A stretch of DNA of 64,000 nt, taken from positions 868,001-932,000 of the forward strand of contig MU839839.1 in the NCBI GenBank assembly GCA_030411725.1, given 5' to 3'. This DNA is from Echria macrotheca. Lineage: Eukaryota; Ascomycota; Sordariomycetes; Sordariales; Schizotheciaceae. The translations under genes and the position numbers were made by a program. The notes beneath the pieces are model-generated. The model was not told the DNA's origin. It did no database searches and saw nothing but the letters and a program-made list of their open reading frames with translations. Positions 1 to 11,628 of this stretch are shown here, in pieces (the first letter of the stretch is position 1; every line of letters starts with the position of its first letter).

Positions 1-2247
1 GATTATGGCGTCGAAGGTTGGCCTGACGTCGCAGGTGCGCGGTATGAATCTGTTGAATGTGTTCATCCCCGGGCGGCTTGCCTCCCTGCCCAGCGGGAGA
101 CATGTACTGAGGGCGGCCGAGAGCCCCTGGAGTACGCATTCCGTGCAGTGCATGGGGAGGTCGTCCGTGTCAGGCTTGTGAGTGAAGATGAGGTTGTATG
201 CTAGACTTATTTGTTCGAGTCCGTTTATGCAGCTGGCGGTGGTGGCTGATGATGCGATAGAGACGCCGAGCCTCACCATTTCTTCGTTCATCTCGGGACT
301 CTTCGAGGCATCTTGTCCGAGAACACTCAGCCGGGCGGGCAGATTCCGTTCAAACCATGCTGTCGAGCCATTTCCTCCTGTATGTACCCCGGCGGAGTGG
401 AGAGCGATCGCGTAAATGTTCGCCGCTGTAAGTATCATTTGCTTGCTGGTTGGTCTGGTTTTGAAAGCCTGGCAGAGACTCCACTCGGTGAGTTCGACTG
501 CTTGGTGTCTTGGTACCCCCTCGACCAGCAATCCGAGGAACGTTGCCCAGAGCCGATCGACGCGGTCGTCGTCCAAATCCCAGTTTCTCTCAATCGTCGG
601 ATCGCGCATAGCCTGGTGAAAAAGGAACTGGAATTCGATAGGAGTGCCGGGGACGCATGGATATAGCTCCTTGTAGATCTCAAACAGGCCCATGATATGG
701 TATTTGAGGATATTTCGTCGCACGACCAAGCTGGGGCTGCGCATCACAAAGAACTTGAGGATGCGTGCAGCTCTCTCTGTCCGCTCCCGGTGCTGATCCA
801 GCGATAATTTCAGTCTTGACCAACGTTGGATGAGCGGGTGCATGGTGTATTTGCCGTGGCTTGACTTAACGAGGATGGAGTATGAAACCAGAAGCTCGAA
901 AGCGCCATGGACTGCATTTCAATGTGTCAGTTTCCGCTAGGAACGCATTGATATATGGGATGGGTAGCTATTTACCTGCTCTCTTCATGCCTGCGCGGAG
1001 GTCGTCATCGGAGTACTCTGCCATAAAAAGCTCCTGCCAAATTCCAGAGGAAGCGCCAAAGCGGCCAGTGAAATCGATAATCTCGAGCGCAACACGGTCA
1101 GTAGTTTTAAGCGCGTGATATGTAGCGTTGAGAGCGGCAGCCACGCCGTCCATCATGACGGACCCATCACCATGAGGCGTTAATTTCGGCTCGCTGCCGT
1201 TCTTACACCTGAATAGTCTCAAATAGGCCGTGATTGGGTCTGGCATTTGCCAGTAGTGTCGAGATAGACGAGGATTTCTACCCTGCATCCTGTGGATCCT
1301 GACAAGTATCGGCTCCGGTGGGGGATGGCGAGCGATGTAGGAGCCGGCCAGGGAGACTGCGAGGGGGAGATAATCAAGGACTTCAATCAGTCGGCGCGCG
1401 CTAGCGAGCGTGGTGACCAAGTCCAATGAAACACCGGAGGTGCTTCGCAACAAGTCTAGCGCCTCTTCCTCGCCCATCTTTCCCACCTCGACAATTTCCC
1501 ATTCAACATGGGAAAACAGGGACGTCGCAGACTCCCTAGTCGTAATGATTGTGTTGCCTCCAGACAGTCGGCTCAGAACGTGAAGTATGCTTGACGGCCA
1601 GCCGGGGGCGTCCGACTCGGAGAGACTCAAGTTGTCCAATACCAGCAACCATGGCGGGCTCGCACCAGATACGAGCCAGTGAATGAAGCTCACCACGGCC
1701 AGGTCTCGCCCCTGTTCGTACTTTTGCGAGTTCATACCAATCGTGTGAATGATATCCTGGCACGCATAAGTGGCCATAAGTTCTGGCCTTCTGCAAAGAA
1801 AGAGAGTGGCCTCCTGACATCGCAACATCGAATCGATAGCTGTTTCCTCGCTTGTGGCGTCTATCCAGAAGACTGATTCGTATTTCTCATAGAATCGATG
1901 GGTATATTCCAATGCAATCTCGGTTTTACCAACACCACTTGTGCCATGGAGAACCACAGGGCGGGTGGTTGCAGCAGGCAGCCCATTGGCTTGGAAGCTC
2001 TGATGAATGCGGTGAAGAATGCCTTCGCGTCCGCTGAAGAGGTAGTTTCTTGGTCTGATGGTAAACTCCGGCCCCGGAAACTTGTTCTCCCCGGGCTGGC
2101 GGTCTGTCGGGGGCGATGCGAGAATCGGAGCGGCCGTCAAGGTGGACACGGTGACCAGGACCGCAGTTAACCAGCAGGAGCGGAACTAGTTTCTTGGTCA
2201 GTGATGAGAAAAATTCACCGCACGAGCGAGTATCTTACCGAATGCAT
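1..2247 (-). CDS. NB-ARC/STAND NTPase, 3' part missing at window edge
   Basis: This is a STAND-type signalling NTPase of the fungal NOD-like receptor class, probably acting in nonself recognition. My model on the minus strand has exons 2239-2247, 976-2185 and <1-911. The introns are 2186-2238 (donor GTAAGA, branch CTGAC) and 912-975 (donor GTAAAT, branch CTGAC), and the frame stays open to base 1. The visible 710 residues contain a Walker A loop GTSGVGKT (about 84-91), a Walker B LLVLDN (about 183-188), an RNBS-B-like TTR (about 218-220) and a GLPL-like LPLAVSLAGS (about 276-285). The start is chosen because ATG plus a 9-nt first exon joins in phase to the open frame, which otherwise has only a GTG start. 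No effector domain lies before the NB-ARC domain. The HET gene is divergent at 2776. The C-terminal repeats, if any, lie outside the window. The NB-ARC call is firm; the tiny first exon is less certain. Confidence 0.82.
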
Positions 2248-2775
2248 TGTTGCGATAACCCCTCTTTGTTGCCGTGTCCGGCTTGGGTCTGGGGCAGATC
2301 AGCTGTGCTCACATGAAGAAGGAACGACGGTGAAGAGCAATTTGCAATTCAGAAGTGGGGACACGTTCGTGTTCGCGTTTAATGAGGAGCAGGATTAAAA
2401 TTTGCACGCGACCAGGCAACAACCGTGTTGTTGGGCCCTGCGGCGCAGCGACCAATCCTTCGCGAGCTTTGGGTCCATTCGCTCCGCACATTTTGGATGA
2501 TGGCAGATGGTCGCTGTTGTTAGCGAATGTACGGAACTACCTGGTAGTGTATTGGAAGGGCAACAAGGCTTCCAGGACTCTGGTTGGCCGTACATCAGAC
2601 CGCTCTGTAGGTAGGCCAGATCAAGGGCCAAACTCCGACGATGGAAGAGTCCGATTCCAACCAGGGCAATCCGAGACTCTCCGCACACGTGCAGATTCCC
2701 CTCATCAACCTGCGGCCTGGAAGCAGTCGCCGCCTAACTGTTCTTCATCAACGACAAACACTACGAACGGCTGCA
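2248..2775. promoter_or_regulatory. Divergent promoter between NB-ARC and HET genes
   Basis: This 528-bp spacer holds both 5' ends of the head-to-head NB-ARC and HET genes. I see no convincing coding frame or RNA gene in it. The HET frame extends in phase up to an ATG at 2641, but those 45 residues do not resemble a domain. Confidence 0.5.
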
Positions 2776-4521
2776 ATGTGGCTCATCGATACCGAAACCC
2801 TTGCTCTTCAGCACTTCGTCTTCGAAAAGGCGCCGCGATACGCTATCCTGTCCCATACCTGGGGCGATCAGGAGGTCAGCCTGGCCGAATTCCAGCACCT
2901 CGATGACGCGACAAAGGCCAAGGCTGGCTTTTCCAAGATTGAAAAGACCTGCTGGCTTGCAAAACAGGAAGGAATTCGCTACGCCTGGGTTGACACTTGT
3001 TGCATCGACAAGTCATCCAGCGCCGAACTTAGCGAGTCGATCAACTCGATGTTCGCCTATTACCACAACTCCACCATCTGTTACGCCTATATTTTCGACT
3101 GGCCAACAGACACCCGTGAGGCAGCTATCATTTCCAATCGTGACCTCTCGCAATGCCGGTGGTTCACGCGTGGTTGGACACTACAGGAACTGATTGCGCC
3201 GAGAGAGGTTCGGTTCTACGATGCGACTTGGACTCCAAGAGGGCACAAATCCGATCCGTCTTTGGTTTTTCGTCTTTCCATACTTACTGGAATCCCCATT
3301 GAAGTCCTTCAAACCGGTGGCGGAGTATCCCTATCCGGTATACCCGTGGCTCAACGCATGTCTTGGGCATCAGGAAGGGAAACCACGCGGACCGAGGACA
3401 TGGCATATTGTCTGCTGGGCATCTTCCAGATTAACATACCCCTTCTCTATGGCGAGGGACAGGGGGCCTTCCGTCGACTACAGGAAGAGATCATCAGGAG
3501 CTCAACTGACTTGTCCATCTTTGCCTGGAAAGAACCATCATCTGGCTGGCCTGGCATCCGGCCATTTCGCCCTTCGGTCTCTCGCATCTTCGCCAACCAT
3601 CCCCGACTATTTACAGATTTAGGGCGGTGTTCGCTTTTAAAATCGCCTCTATTTTCGCCGCCTGAGATAACAGCGACGAATAGGGGTTTGCGTTTTCATG
3701 GCCGCTTCTTCGAGCTGCCCAAGTCCGATCCAATGTCTGGAACAACGCTGTTCCTCAACACCGGATGTATCCTCGAACCCAAACCTGGTGAACGCATTAT
3801 CGAGTCCTCCATCTTCGTCGAATTCAAACTGCACTCCAATGACCTCTATATTAGGGGATCGTTGGTCCGGAGAGCTATCGGACCTCCGTGGGCACTAGAT
3901 CGCGCGTTAGCAGCTTCGCTGGTTCGAGGACCGAGTCGAACGATCTATGTTCTTCCAGAGACATTTTCAGCGGTTTCGTCGTTTGCTACTGAGTCTCCCG
4001 AACGGGTCCTCGCCATCAAGTACAACCGCTGGAAGTACTACAAATCTGAACAGTACTCTGTGGAATTTGTAAGTGCCTGGCCACCAGGTAGCAACATATC
4101 AACGCCAGATGCCCAGACATTGTGGATTCGCCATAACAACGCGTCCAGAGTTGTCGGGTACCTCACCATGGCCCTTAGATGCAAGGGCAACTCGGATTAC
4201 GACGTTAGATTTCTTCTGATCTATTTCAAACGTCCGACAGGGGTGATGAAGGAAGTGTCGATACGTCTGCTGGAGGGGGAAAATGCTACGCGGTTTGTCG
4301 AATTCGCGACGGTTCTGGAGGACTTAGAGCCACTAGTTGCCGAGGAGGCTTTAATACGGGAGGTTGAGCTTCTGGCAGTGGCAGAGAATGCCACACTTCT
4401 TCCGACGCTAGAAGCGCCTGATGTTACACTCAAACAGAAGATTCGTGTGGAGGTATTTTCAAGACGGGATGTCACTGAAAAACAAACCATCAGCTTGAGG
4501 ATTGGTGGCGAGCTGATTTAG
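2776..4521 (+). CDS. HET-domain (heterokaryon incompatibility) protein
   Basis: A single-exon protein of 581 residues. It begins MWLIDTETL, the usual opening of HET-E/HET-D-type HET domains. Motifs in order are YAILSHTWG (about 22-30), RYAWVDTCCID (about 70-80), the RGWTLQELIAP block (about 138-148), and RETTRTEDMAYCLLGIF followed by PLLYGEG, which closes the HET region and leads into the downstream domain often found after it. HET domains are TIR-like cell-death effectors triggered by allorecognition. The start at 2776 is preferred over an in-frame ATG at 2641 because homologous HET domains start at MWLI. The gene is divergent from the NB-ARC gene, so the two may form a receptor/effector pair. 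No NACHT or WD repeats are fused to it. The C-terminal ~300 residues are of unknown function. Confidence 0.9.
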   Translation: MWLIDTETLALQHFVFEKAPRYAILSHTWGDQEVSLAEFQHLDDATKAKAGFSKIEKTCWLAKQEGIRYAWVDTCCIDKSSSAELSESINSMFAYYHNSTICYAYIFDWPTDTREAAIISNRDLSQCRWFTRGWTLQELIAPREVRFYDATWTPRGHKSDPSLVFRLSILTGIPIEVLQTGGGVSLSGIPVAQRMSWASGRETTRTEDMAYCLLGIFQINIPLLYGEGQGAFRRLQEEIIRSSTDLSIFAWKEPSSGWPGIRPFRPSVSRIFANHPRLFTDLGRCSLLKSPLFSPPEITATNRGLRFHGRFFELPKSDPMSGTTLFLNTGCILEPKPGERIIESSIFVEFKLHSNDLYIRGSLVRRAIGPPWALDRALAASLVRGPSRTIYVLPETFSAVSSFATESPERVLAIKYNRWKYYKSEQYSVEFVSAWPPGSNISTPDAQTLWIRHNNASRVVGYLTMALRCKGNSDYDVRFLLIYFKRPTGVMKEVSIRLLEGENATRFVEFATVLEDLEPLVAEEALIREVELLAVAENATLLPTLEAPDVTLKQKIRVEVFSRRDVTEKQTISLRIGGELI

Positions 4522-5509
4522 AAAGTCCACATGCTGGCTGCAGGTAGTCTCGGGTAAAACCGACGCAATCAGGCACGTAAACTGCTTTTCGATACGTCTA
4601 GGTTGCTAAGCCACTATCCCAGCCTTAAAATCTAGTGCAAGCTCTCTCGCCTGATGGCAGGCGATTCCGTCAGCCCGCGTTTCAGTAAGAACTCAACTCA
4701 GGTGTGGATTCTTGCCGTACCTGCTTCTCATTTGGAGACAAAACGTCGCGGCACACCCAGACGTGAATAATCGAGTGCGAGAGCCCTGAGACTTCTCATC
4801 GTACTTGTTTCACTTGCACGAGCAATCAAGGCTGTGCAAGGAGCTGAGGCAGACCACAATGTGGCACCCAGTAATAACCTCTGGATAGTGAACCCGTACC
4901 AAGCTACCTAGAGGCTGCTAACTAAGGTAGGCTGGACACCCAGTGAACCGAGGTAACAGTTATCCAAGGCAACCGGATCGGGCCGAGCGAATGCCTTAGA
5001 AGGAAGCTGTGTTGGACCAAAAACTAGTCCGAGAGCAGGTACTGGAGAGGGGTTGGTACCTACCTCTCACGCCGGGATAAGTACCGAGTAACAGGTACCT
5101 CACCGCAGCTCCTGGGAGGGATGCTACCCTACCCCTCAGAAGTGCCCATTTCCTGCCACCGAAAAACCAGCGGGGCAATATCCGAATCCCTGCTCCTGTG
5201 TTGCTCAAAAAACGTGCTGCTCTTGATTGGCGCTCGCGTGTGCAATCCATGACGGTTAGCTGCAGCAGAGGCAGGTGTTTCGCTCCAAAGATTTCAGACC
5301 GCGACCGTGGAACGGTGAACAGCTGCGTTTGCATATAGCTTCCCGCTCCGCCAAGCTCCTTCGTCGCTTTCTCTTTTTCGCCGGGGCTTCTTGGCTCTCT
5401 CTTGGCGCATTTCCTACCCGGATCATTGGGACCACCTACTAGCTGCCATTTACTGTTTTCGTCTTGGCAAAAGCCGTTGATCACAGCTTTGTTTCGGTGG
5501 TAAACAGCT
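4522..5509. other. Intergenic, no gene seen
   Basis: About 1 kb between the HET gene and the acid phosphatase gene. It contains several TACCTA/GGTACC-type motifs (about 4903, 5055 and 5091), but no RNA gene or convincing reading frame. The rest is presumed 3' UTR and the phosphatase promoter. Confidence 0.4.
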
Positions 5510-7149
5510 ATGAAGCAGACCATTTTTGCGGTGGCTCTTGGGGCCGCCGGAGCTCTTGCCGCGACAGAGCCCGGCTTCGCCACGAAGCGACCACCCCTCA
5601 GCACCGTCGAACCTTCCCTCTCATCGATCTTCGCGGCGCAGGCCACTGTTCAACCCTCATCCCCTACCTCCAATGTTCAGGGCGTTGCGTTTGATCGCAT
5701 CGTCCAGATCTGGTTGGAGAACACCAACTTTGAAGTCAGCACCCTCATCCTACTCCTTTTGACCGCCAAGCTAATTTTCGATGCCATTGTAGGCCGCTGC
5801 TGCTGATCCTAGCTTCCAATGGGTCGCCAGCCAAGGCGTGACCTTGACGAACTACTACGCCGGTTTGTCGACACCCAATGGCGAACTGGAGAAGATCTAA
5901 CAGTAGGCAGTCACGCACCCTTCCGAGCCCAATTACGCCGCTGTCGTTGGCGGTGACTACTTTGGCATTGACAACGATGACTTCCTCCGCATTCCCGAGA
6001 ACGTGTCTACCGTGGTGGATCTGCTTGACACCAAGGGCATCTCGTGGGGCGAGTACCAAGAAGACCTCCCATACCCGGGCTTCCCTGGGTTCAACTTCTC
6101 CAACCAGCAGACCTTCGCCAACGATTACGTCCGCAAGCACAACCCCTTGATCCTCTTCGACAGCGTTGCGAACAACGCCAGCCGGGTGCTCCAGATCAAG
6201 AACTTCACCAGCTTCGCCGACGATCTGGCTGCCAAGAAACTGCCGCAATGGAGCTTCATCACCCCCAACATGGTATGACTTGATCCGCATGCAACGATAC
6301 AGTTAGTCTGACCTTTGGTATTCCTAGACCAACGACGCCCACGACACGAACATCACGTTCACTGGCACGTGGACCAAGAACTTCCTGGAGCCGCTGATCA
6401 ACAACTCGTATTTCATGGACAAGACATTGGTCATCGTGTCGTTTGACGAGGACGAGCTCTATCCCAAGCCCAATCGTACGTCTATTGTATTGTCCTCTCC
6501 TCTCCCCGCAACACTAACGAAATTTTTAGGAGTCTTCACCGTTCTGCTAGGCGGCGCGATCGACAAGTCCCTCCACGGGACCACTGACTCGCTCTACTAC
6601 AACCACTACTCAACCATCTCGACCGTGTCGGTCAACTGGGGCCTGCCGTCGCTTGGCCGCTGGGATTGCGACGCTAACGTGTTCGCCTTCGTGGCTAACA
6701 AGACGGGCTACAAGAACACAAACATCTCGCTGGACGGCCTCTTCTTCAACGAGTCGTATCCCGGGGCCCTCAGCGACTCCAAGTATACTGCCGGCTGGTG
6801 GCCCGCTCCCGACACGCAGGCGAAGTGCGCCGCTGGCAAGGGCGTGCTGCCCTCCATTGTCTCGACCTGGGGCAACTCGACGGGCACGTATAATTACACG
6901 AACGTCTACCCGTACGATCAGCTCTCTGGTACCGCGACGGGCGGCACACCGACCACGGGAAGCAGCGACTCAGGACATGGCGGGTCTGGGAGCGGGTCAG
7001 GTGGAGGATCTAGCGGCGGATCTGGCGGCGGGTCGGGAACCACCACTTCATCGCCTAGCCCCAGCTCAACCAACTTGGCGGGTGCTCTCCGCGTGGATAT
7101 GACCGGCATCGCTGGCATTCTGGGGTTGGCTGCTGCGTTCTTGTTGTAA
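5510..7149 (+). CDS. Secreted GPI-type acid phosphatase (phosphoesterase family)
   Basis: Exons are 5510-5734, 5793-5862, 5911-6272, 6328-6475 and 6530-7149, giving 474 residues, and all phases agree. This matches the fungal phosphate-repressible acid phosphatase/phosphoesterase family (PF04185 type), which releases phosphate from organic esters outside the cell. It starts with a signal peptide (about residues 1-17). Family blocks follow: RIVQIWLENTNFE, THPSEPNYAAVVGGD, WSFITPNM-TNDAHDTN, IVSFDEDE and YNHYSTISTVSVNW. The tail is a Gly/Ser-rich linker followed by a hydrophobic C-terminus (GIAGILGLAAAFLL), typical of GPI attachment. Many Asn-X-Ser/Thr sites are present. The first donor (GTCAGC) is weak, but the acceptor and frame support it. 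Confidence 0.9.
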
Positions 7150-8147
7150 AACATTTCTGACTGGGGGCCAAGTTCTGATTTTACAGGGTTCTGTACCGTA
7201 AAGCGTTATCGTATGGAAATGATACCACCGCGATTTTTGAGTCTGTCGAGAACCACTCAATGCAGTCATCATACACAAAATGTCATCACCACCCTGCAGG
7301 TAGTATTGGCAGTCCGATTGAACGGCTGTCATGTCTGCATCCCCCGTGCTTGGATCGACTGGGACAAGACTGTTACCTCGGTTATGTCGGCCCAAATTAC
7401 TGATGAAAGTGGTTTGGTCTATTCGATGGTTCCTGGCATCCACGGCCACGGTAAGACTACTCAATGTCTCACAGTCCATCGTGCCACAGGCTCTCGCCAG
7501 GTCCGACACGTGCGCTGTGTCGCCCGCTTCAAATACCAAGCCTGGTAAGGTAGTCCGCTCCCGCTCTTCGATGCGACGTCACCGAGCTGGCGTGTGTTGG
7601 AGCTCGAGTGGAAAGATACGCGGTATTAAAAATTGGCCTTCGCCAATCAGGTTCCCAGCTCGACGCATGTGTCGGCACGATAGTTGCTGTGTAGTTCGCA
7701 GCAGCCCGGTTGGGAAGGTGCCTTGTCGTCGGCCTGGAGCGGGGTTCGGCTGGCGCATCGCCCCCCTGTCGGCGCGGGGCACAGCAGGCGGACAGGGGTG
7801 CTTGTGCCCATCGCCGCCACCGACGCTAGGAAAAGCTTAGCGAAGCTTAGCTAGCGCGCCGCGGCTTGGCCATTTCAACGCCCACCACGACGGCACTCTG
7901 CATCGGCGACGGAATGGTTCACGTAGACGTTGCCGGGTTTTTTCTGCATGGCTTGGTTAGATCTAATCAGATGATCGGTCAACGCGTTAATTCCCACCCA
8001 CGCGACGACATGCTTTCGGTTGCCTGACGCATCGACCTCCAACTCCGATTCTCCGAATTTCGTCCCCTCGAGCATTGAGTAATTGCAACCCCCGGAGATC
8101 GAGACATTGCTGACTTGTACTGACCCCAGTTCATAGCATCCAAGCCC
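7150..8147. other. Intergenic, promoter of multicopper oxidase
   Basis: A 998-bp spacer with no supported gene. The part around 7840-7860 has a short repeated AAGCTTAGC motif. It presumably holds the phosphatase 3' UTR and the oxidase promoter. Confidence 0.4.
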
Positions 8148-10332
8148 ATGGCTGCGGACCAAGCGCCGCTGGCGAAGGAACTCAGCCCGAAGCCTCCGAG
8201 ACCACGCGGACGGCTTCTGGTCGTCAGCGGCGCGGTCACGGTCGTCGTCCTTGCTCTGGCCCTTGGTCTTGGTCTGGGGTTGGGGTTAAGAAAGAATGGC
8301 GGTTCCAATCCCTCAGCTTCCAGCCCAACGGGCGAGCCGTTGCCAGGAGGCGGGAGTACCACCAAATTGGAAGACTGGAGGCTCGACATCAGGCAGTACA
8401 CCCTCGACATGAAGTGGGACATCAGCGCGCCGCCTGTGACGAGACACTTCGATTTGATTATCAGCGAAGGGCAGGGATGGCCCGATGGTAAGGCCCTGTC
8501 CTTTCTTTCGAACATACGTCCGGATGCTGAGTGTTGTCGATACAGGCGTCGTGCGAGACATGCTCTTTATCAATGGGAAATTTCCCGGGCCTCTGATCGA
8601 AGCAAACATGGGCGATCGACTGGTGGTCAATGTCACTAACCAACTAACGAAGAATGCGACGGCCATCCATTGGCATGGGATATTCCAAAACGGAACGAAC
8701 TGGTACGACGGGACAACGGGTCAGTCCATCTCCATTGCATTGGCAGGCCAACCACTAATACAGTCACCCAGGGATTACCCAATGCGGCATCCCACCAGGG
8801 AAGTCATTCGTATACAACTTCACGGTGGAGCAGTTCGGAACCTACTGGTACCACTCGCATTACTCGACCCAGTATTCCGATGGCATCTTTGGTCCTCTGG
8901 TAATCCATGCGCCTGAAGAGGCCAATGCCAGAAATCTCTACGACCACGATCAAATCGTCTTGGTTCAAGACTGGTATCATGATTTTAGTACCGTCAACCT
9001 CGATACTTACTTGGCACCGGACAACGAGAACTCAGAGCCCGTTCCAGACAATGGACTGATCAATGGCATGGCATAGTAGGTATTCCATCCATCGGGCGCA
9101 ACGGTGGAATGCCTGTGTTTTGGGTCCAGGACTGATACCTTGCAGCTTCAATTGTTCCTTGTATGGTGCAGACTCTGGGCGTATCTGCTACGACAACAAC
9201 ACGTACAGCGTATTATCTCTGGAAGCGGTAGGGCCCCCTCTGCCATTGCCATCTTGCACATCAGCTCTAACCAGATTCGCAGGACAAACGATACCGTCTC
9301 CGCCTCATCAATACCGGGTCTTTCGCCGAGTTCGAGTTCAGCGTCGACAACCACTCTCTCTCTGTGATCGAAGCCGACGGCGTCCTCGTTCATCCTCAAT
9401 CCGTCCACCGCCTACCCATCCATGTCGCCCAACGTTACAGCGCCGTGTTAACAACAAATGCCTCGCACTCGACGAACTACTGGCTGCGGGCTGAGATGGT
9501 GACATTTTGCTTCACCGGTACCAGCCCTGTTCTGGACCCAACCACCAAGGCCGTAATATCCTATTCAGGCAACGCCACGATCCTGCCCTCCGAGTCATCA
9601 GTCGATTGGTCCGACCCAAGGCTCACGATATGCCAGGACCTAGACGAGAGCAAGCTCGTACCGGCAGTAGAGAAGAGCCCGCCGCCGGCAACGACATTGT
9701 GGCGCATCGACTTTAGCTTCGGTATAGGCGATCATCAGCTAGATAGGGCGAAAGTCAATGGGACGATCTGGTCGCCGCTGATCAATACCACGACACTCAT
9801 TAGCGCTGTCGACGGATTAAGCGGCAAAGCTAATGGTAATGCAAGTGCCTGGGCAGTTGACGGGCAGGTCTCCAGTTTTAGCGCGGACCAGTTCGTCGTA
9901 GGCGTGAGTGCCGAGGCAGTGGAAGTTGTGGACATCCTACTTTACAGCCTGGACGAGGGATCGCATCCGTTTCATTTGCACGGGCATCAATTCGTAAGTT
10001 ACATCCCCCTTTTCCGCATCGAGCCACTGACATGGAGCAAGTGGATACTACAAAAAGGCTCCGGCCCCTTTGACTGGGGGAATTACTACACCAACATCAA
10101 GCCATCAGATCCAAGAACCGTAGCGAACGCGCTGCGCAGGGACACGTTGACTATCGAGCCGTACGCCTGGGCATTGATCCGTTTCGTGGCGGATAACCCC
10201 GGCCTTTGGGCGCTTCACTGCCATATCACCTGGCACATGGAGGCCGGGTTGTTGGCACAGTTCATGAGTAGGGCGGATGTACTGCGGACGATGGAGGTCC
10301 CGAGAGATGTAAGGGCTCTATGTTCTTCATAG
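8148..10332 (+). CDS. Membrane-anchored multicopper oxidase (laccase/ferroxidase-like)
   Basis: Exons are 8148-8487, 8546-8719, 8772-9075, 9146-9227, 9283-9993 and 10042-10332, giving 633 residues. The copper sites are intact: H155-W-H157, H199-S-H201, H528-P-F-H531-L-H533 and H596-C597-H598...H602, with Leu at the expected axial position (607). It oxidises phenolic substrates or metals while reducing oxygen to water. There is no cleavable signal. Instead a Pro/Arg-rich cytosolic start is followed by a membrane helix at about 22-47, so a type II plasma-membrane orientation is likely. The last intron (9994-10041, GTAAGT...CTGAC...AAG) is 48 nt, in frame and free of stops. It interrupts the HPFHLHGHQF copper motif, so it could be missed by annotation. 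Laccase versus Fet3-like ferroxidase cannot be settled by eye. Confidence 0.9.
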
Positions 10333-11446
10333 CTAGGATATCTTGTTGTGGGGTGTGGGTGCCTGCTGCGCTCCACGCCATCATATCTTCCATTCCGGAC
10401 CCTTCTGTCAGCCTTTTCCACCTTCACAACATTCACCACACATGACCATAAACTAGATAGATACTCTACGGATCAGTCCACACCCCTATGTATCTAGAGT
10501 TGAGATCGTAGGATACCACTGTATGTGGTAAGGAATGGCACTGGTTGAATAAACACGGGTGAGCCGCAAGAAGTCCGGTGCAGTGACGGATGACTGTCCG
10601 CAATTGCAAATTGTACCATCCAGATATAATAAGGAGCCTCTGCCTGTGTTTAGAAGAAAGTTCCCAGCAAATCTTTGCAGCTTTGTGCCGGCCATGAGTG
10701 CGTTGGACTGTTGGGGCTATGTCACCAGCGATTTTCGCCCTCCTATCTAGTTTCTTGAACGCCCGCACGATGGCTTGTCTGAACGCCCCGTCCGGCCTCT
10801 CACGGTGTTTGAGCGAAGGAATTCTGGAGGGATTTCGCTGTGGGGGAAGCTTTGCCGTTGACTCCGCCTTCCAAAGCCGGCACACTGAGCAAGACTCGGA
10901 CTTCCATTGCAATGACCTTCCCGTCACACTCCGGAGCCCTTGCGCAGTGCCTGCCGTTCCTTCTTCTTAGGCATTGCTGGTTCAGCTGGAGTCAACATGA
11001 CCTCATGAAAATCCGATGTCGGTTGTTAGTGTAGGAAGGAACGAAAAGGGAAGGGGGCCTGGAAGGGCCGGATGGGGGACTTTGGGCGGTTTCTGAGCGG
11101 CCGCCAGGTCGTCGTCGAACCATGTGCATGTCTACCTGCCATTTGTAGCACATCGACAGAGATCGGAAGCCGATCATGGGCTCATAAGCAGCGCTGGGGG
11201 GTCGCGGACAAGATCCCAAGGAGGCTCCTCCTGCCAGATACAGCAGAGAATCAACAAGCTGTCGTCATGTTGCGCCATTTTATCTCGGGGCTCTCCCAGA
11301 ATCGTGAAGGTACACCCGTGCTCCCTCCAGTGTTTCGAAGAATTGGGACAGGACGAATGAATAATGAGAAATAATGACGTTTCCGACGGGATGAGTCGAG
11401 CCGGATGCTGCAGTGTCAGGACATGTTCGAAGGCTGCCCAGGCAAG
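10333..11446. other. Intergenic, no gene supported
   Basis: About 1.1 kb after the oxidase gene. A 153-codon minus-strand frame (10466-10927) lacks recognisable domains or splice context, and I do not call it. The segment ends at a TATA-box promoter. Confidence 0.35.
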
Positions 11447-11454
11447 TATAAATA
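11447..11454 (+). promoter_or_regulatory. TATA box before the tandem array
   Basis: A perfect TATAAATA, followed by a CT-rich stretch and a CAACACACACAC leader, then an ATG at 11521. This layout is typical of strong fungal Pol II promoters and suggests that the repeat array downstream is, or was, transcribed from left to right. Confidence 0.5.
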
Positions 11455-11628
11455 CCTCTTCTGTCTCCCGCCTCGGAGACTCTTCTCATCCTTCAACACA
11501 CACACTTCCTCACAGAGTCGATGAACGAGCCCTCCCAGCGTTGCATCGTAAAAATGAGGAACAGATCAACATTCCCGCTCCAATTGACTCGAGGCCAGGT
11601 CCCCTACGGCCAAGAGTTTCGAGAGCGG

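Noticed and set aside
2641..2775. 45-residue extension of the HET protein
   Set aside because: HET domains of this type begin at MWLI, and the upstream residues show no family similarity.
4996..5646. 216-codon minus-strand frame before the acid phosphatase gene
   Set aside because: It overlaps the phosphatase signal-peptide exon, has no domain and no splice or start support.
10466..10927. 153-codon minus-strand frame after the multicopper oxidase
   Set aside because: No domain, no clear start context and low-quality composition. It could not be told apart from chance.
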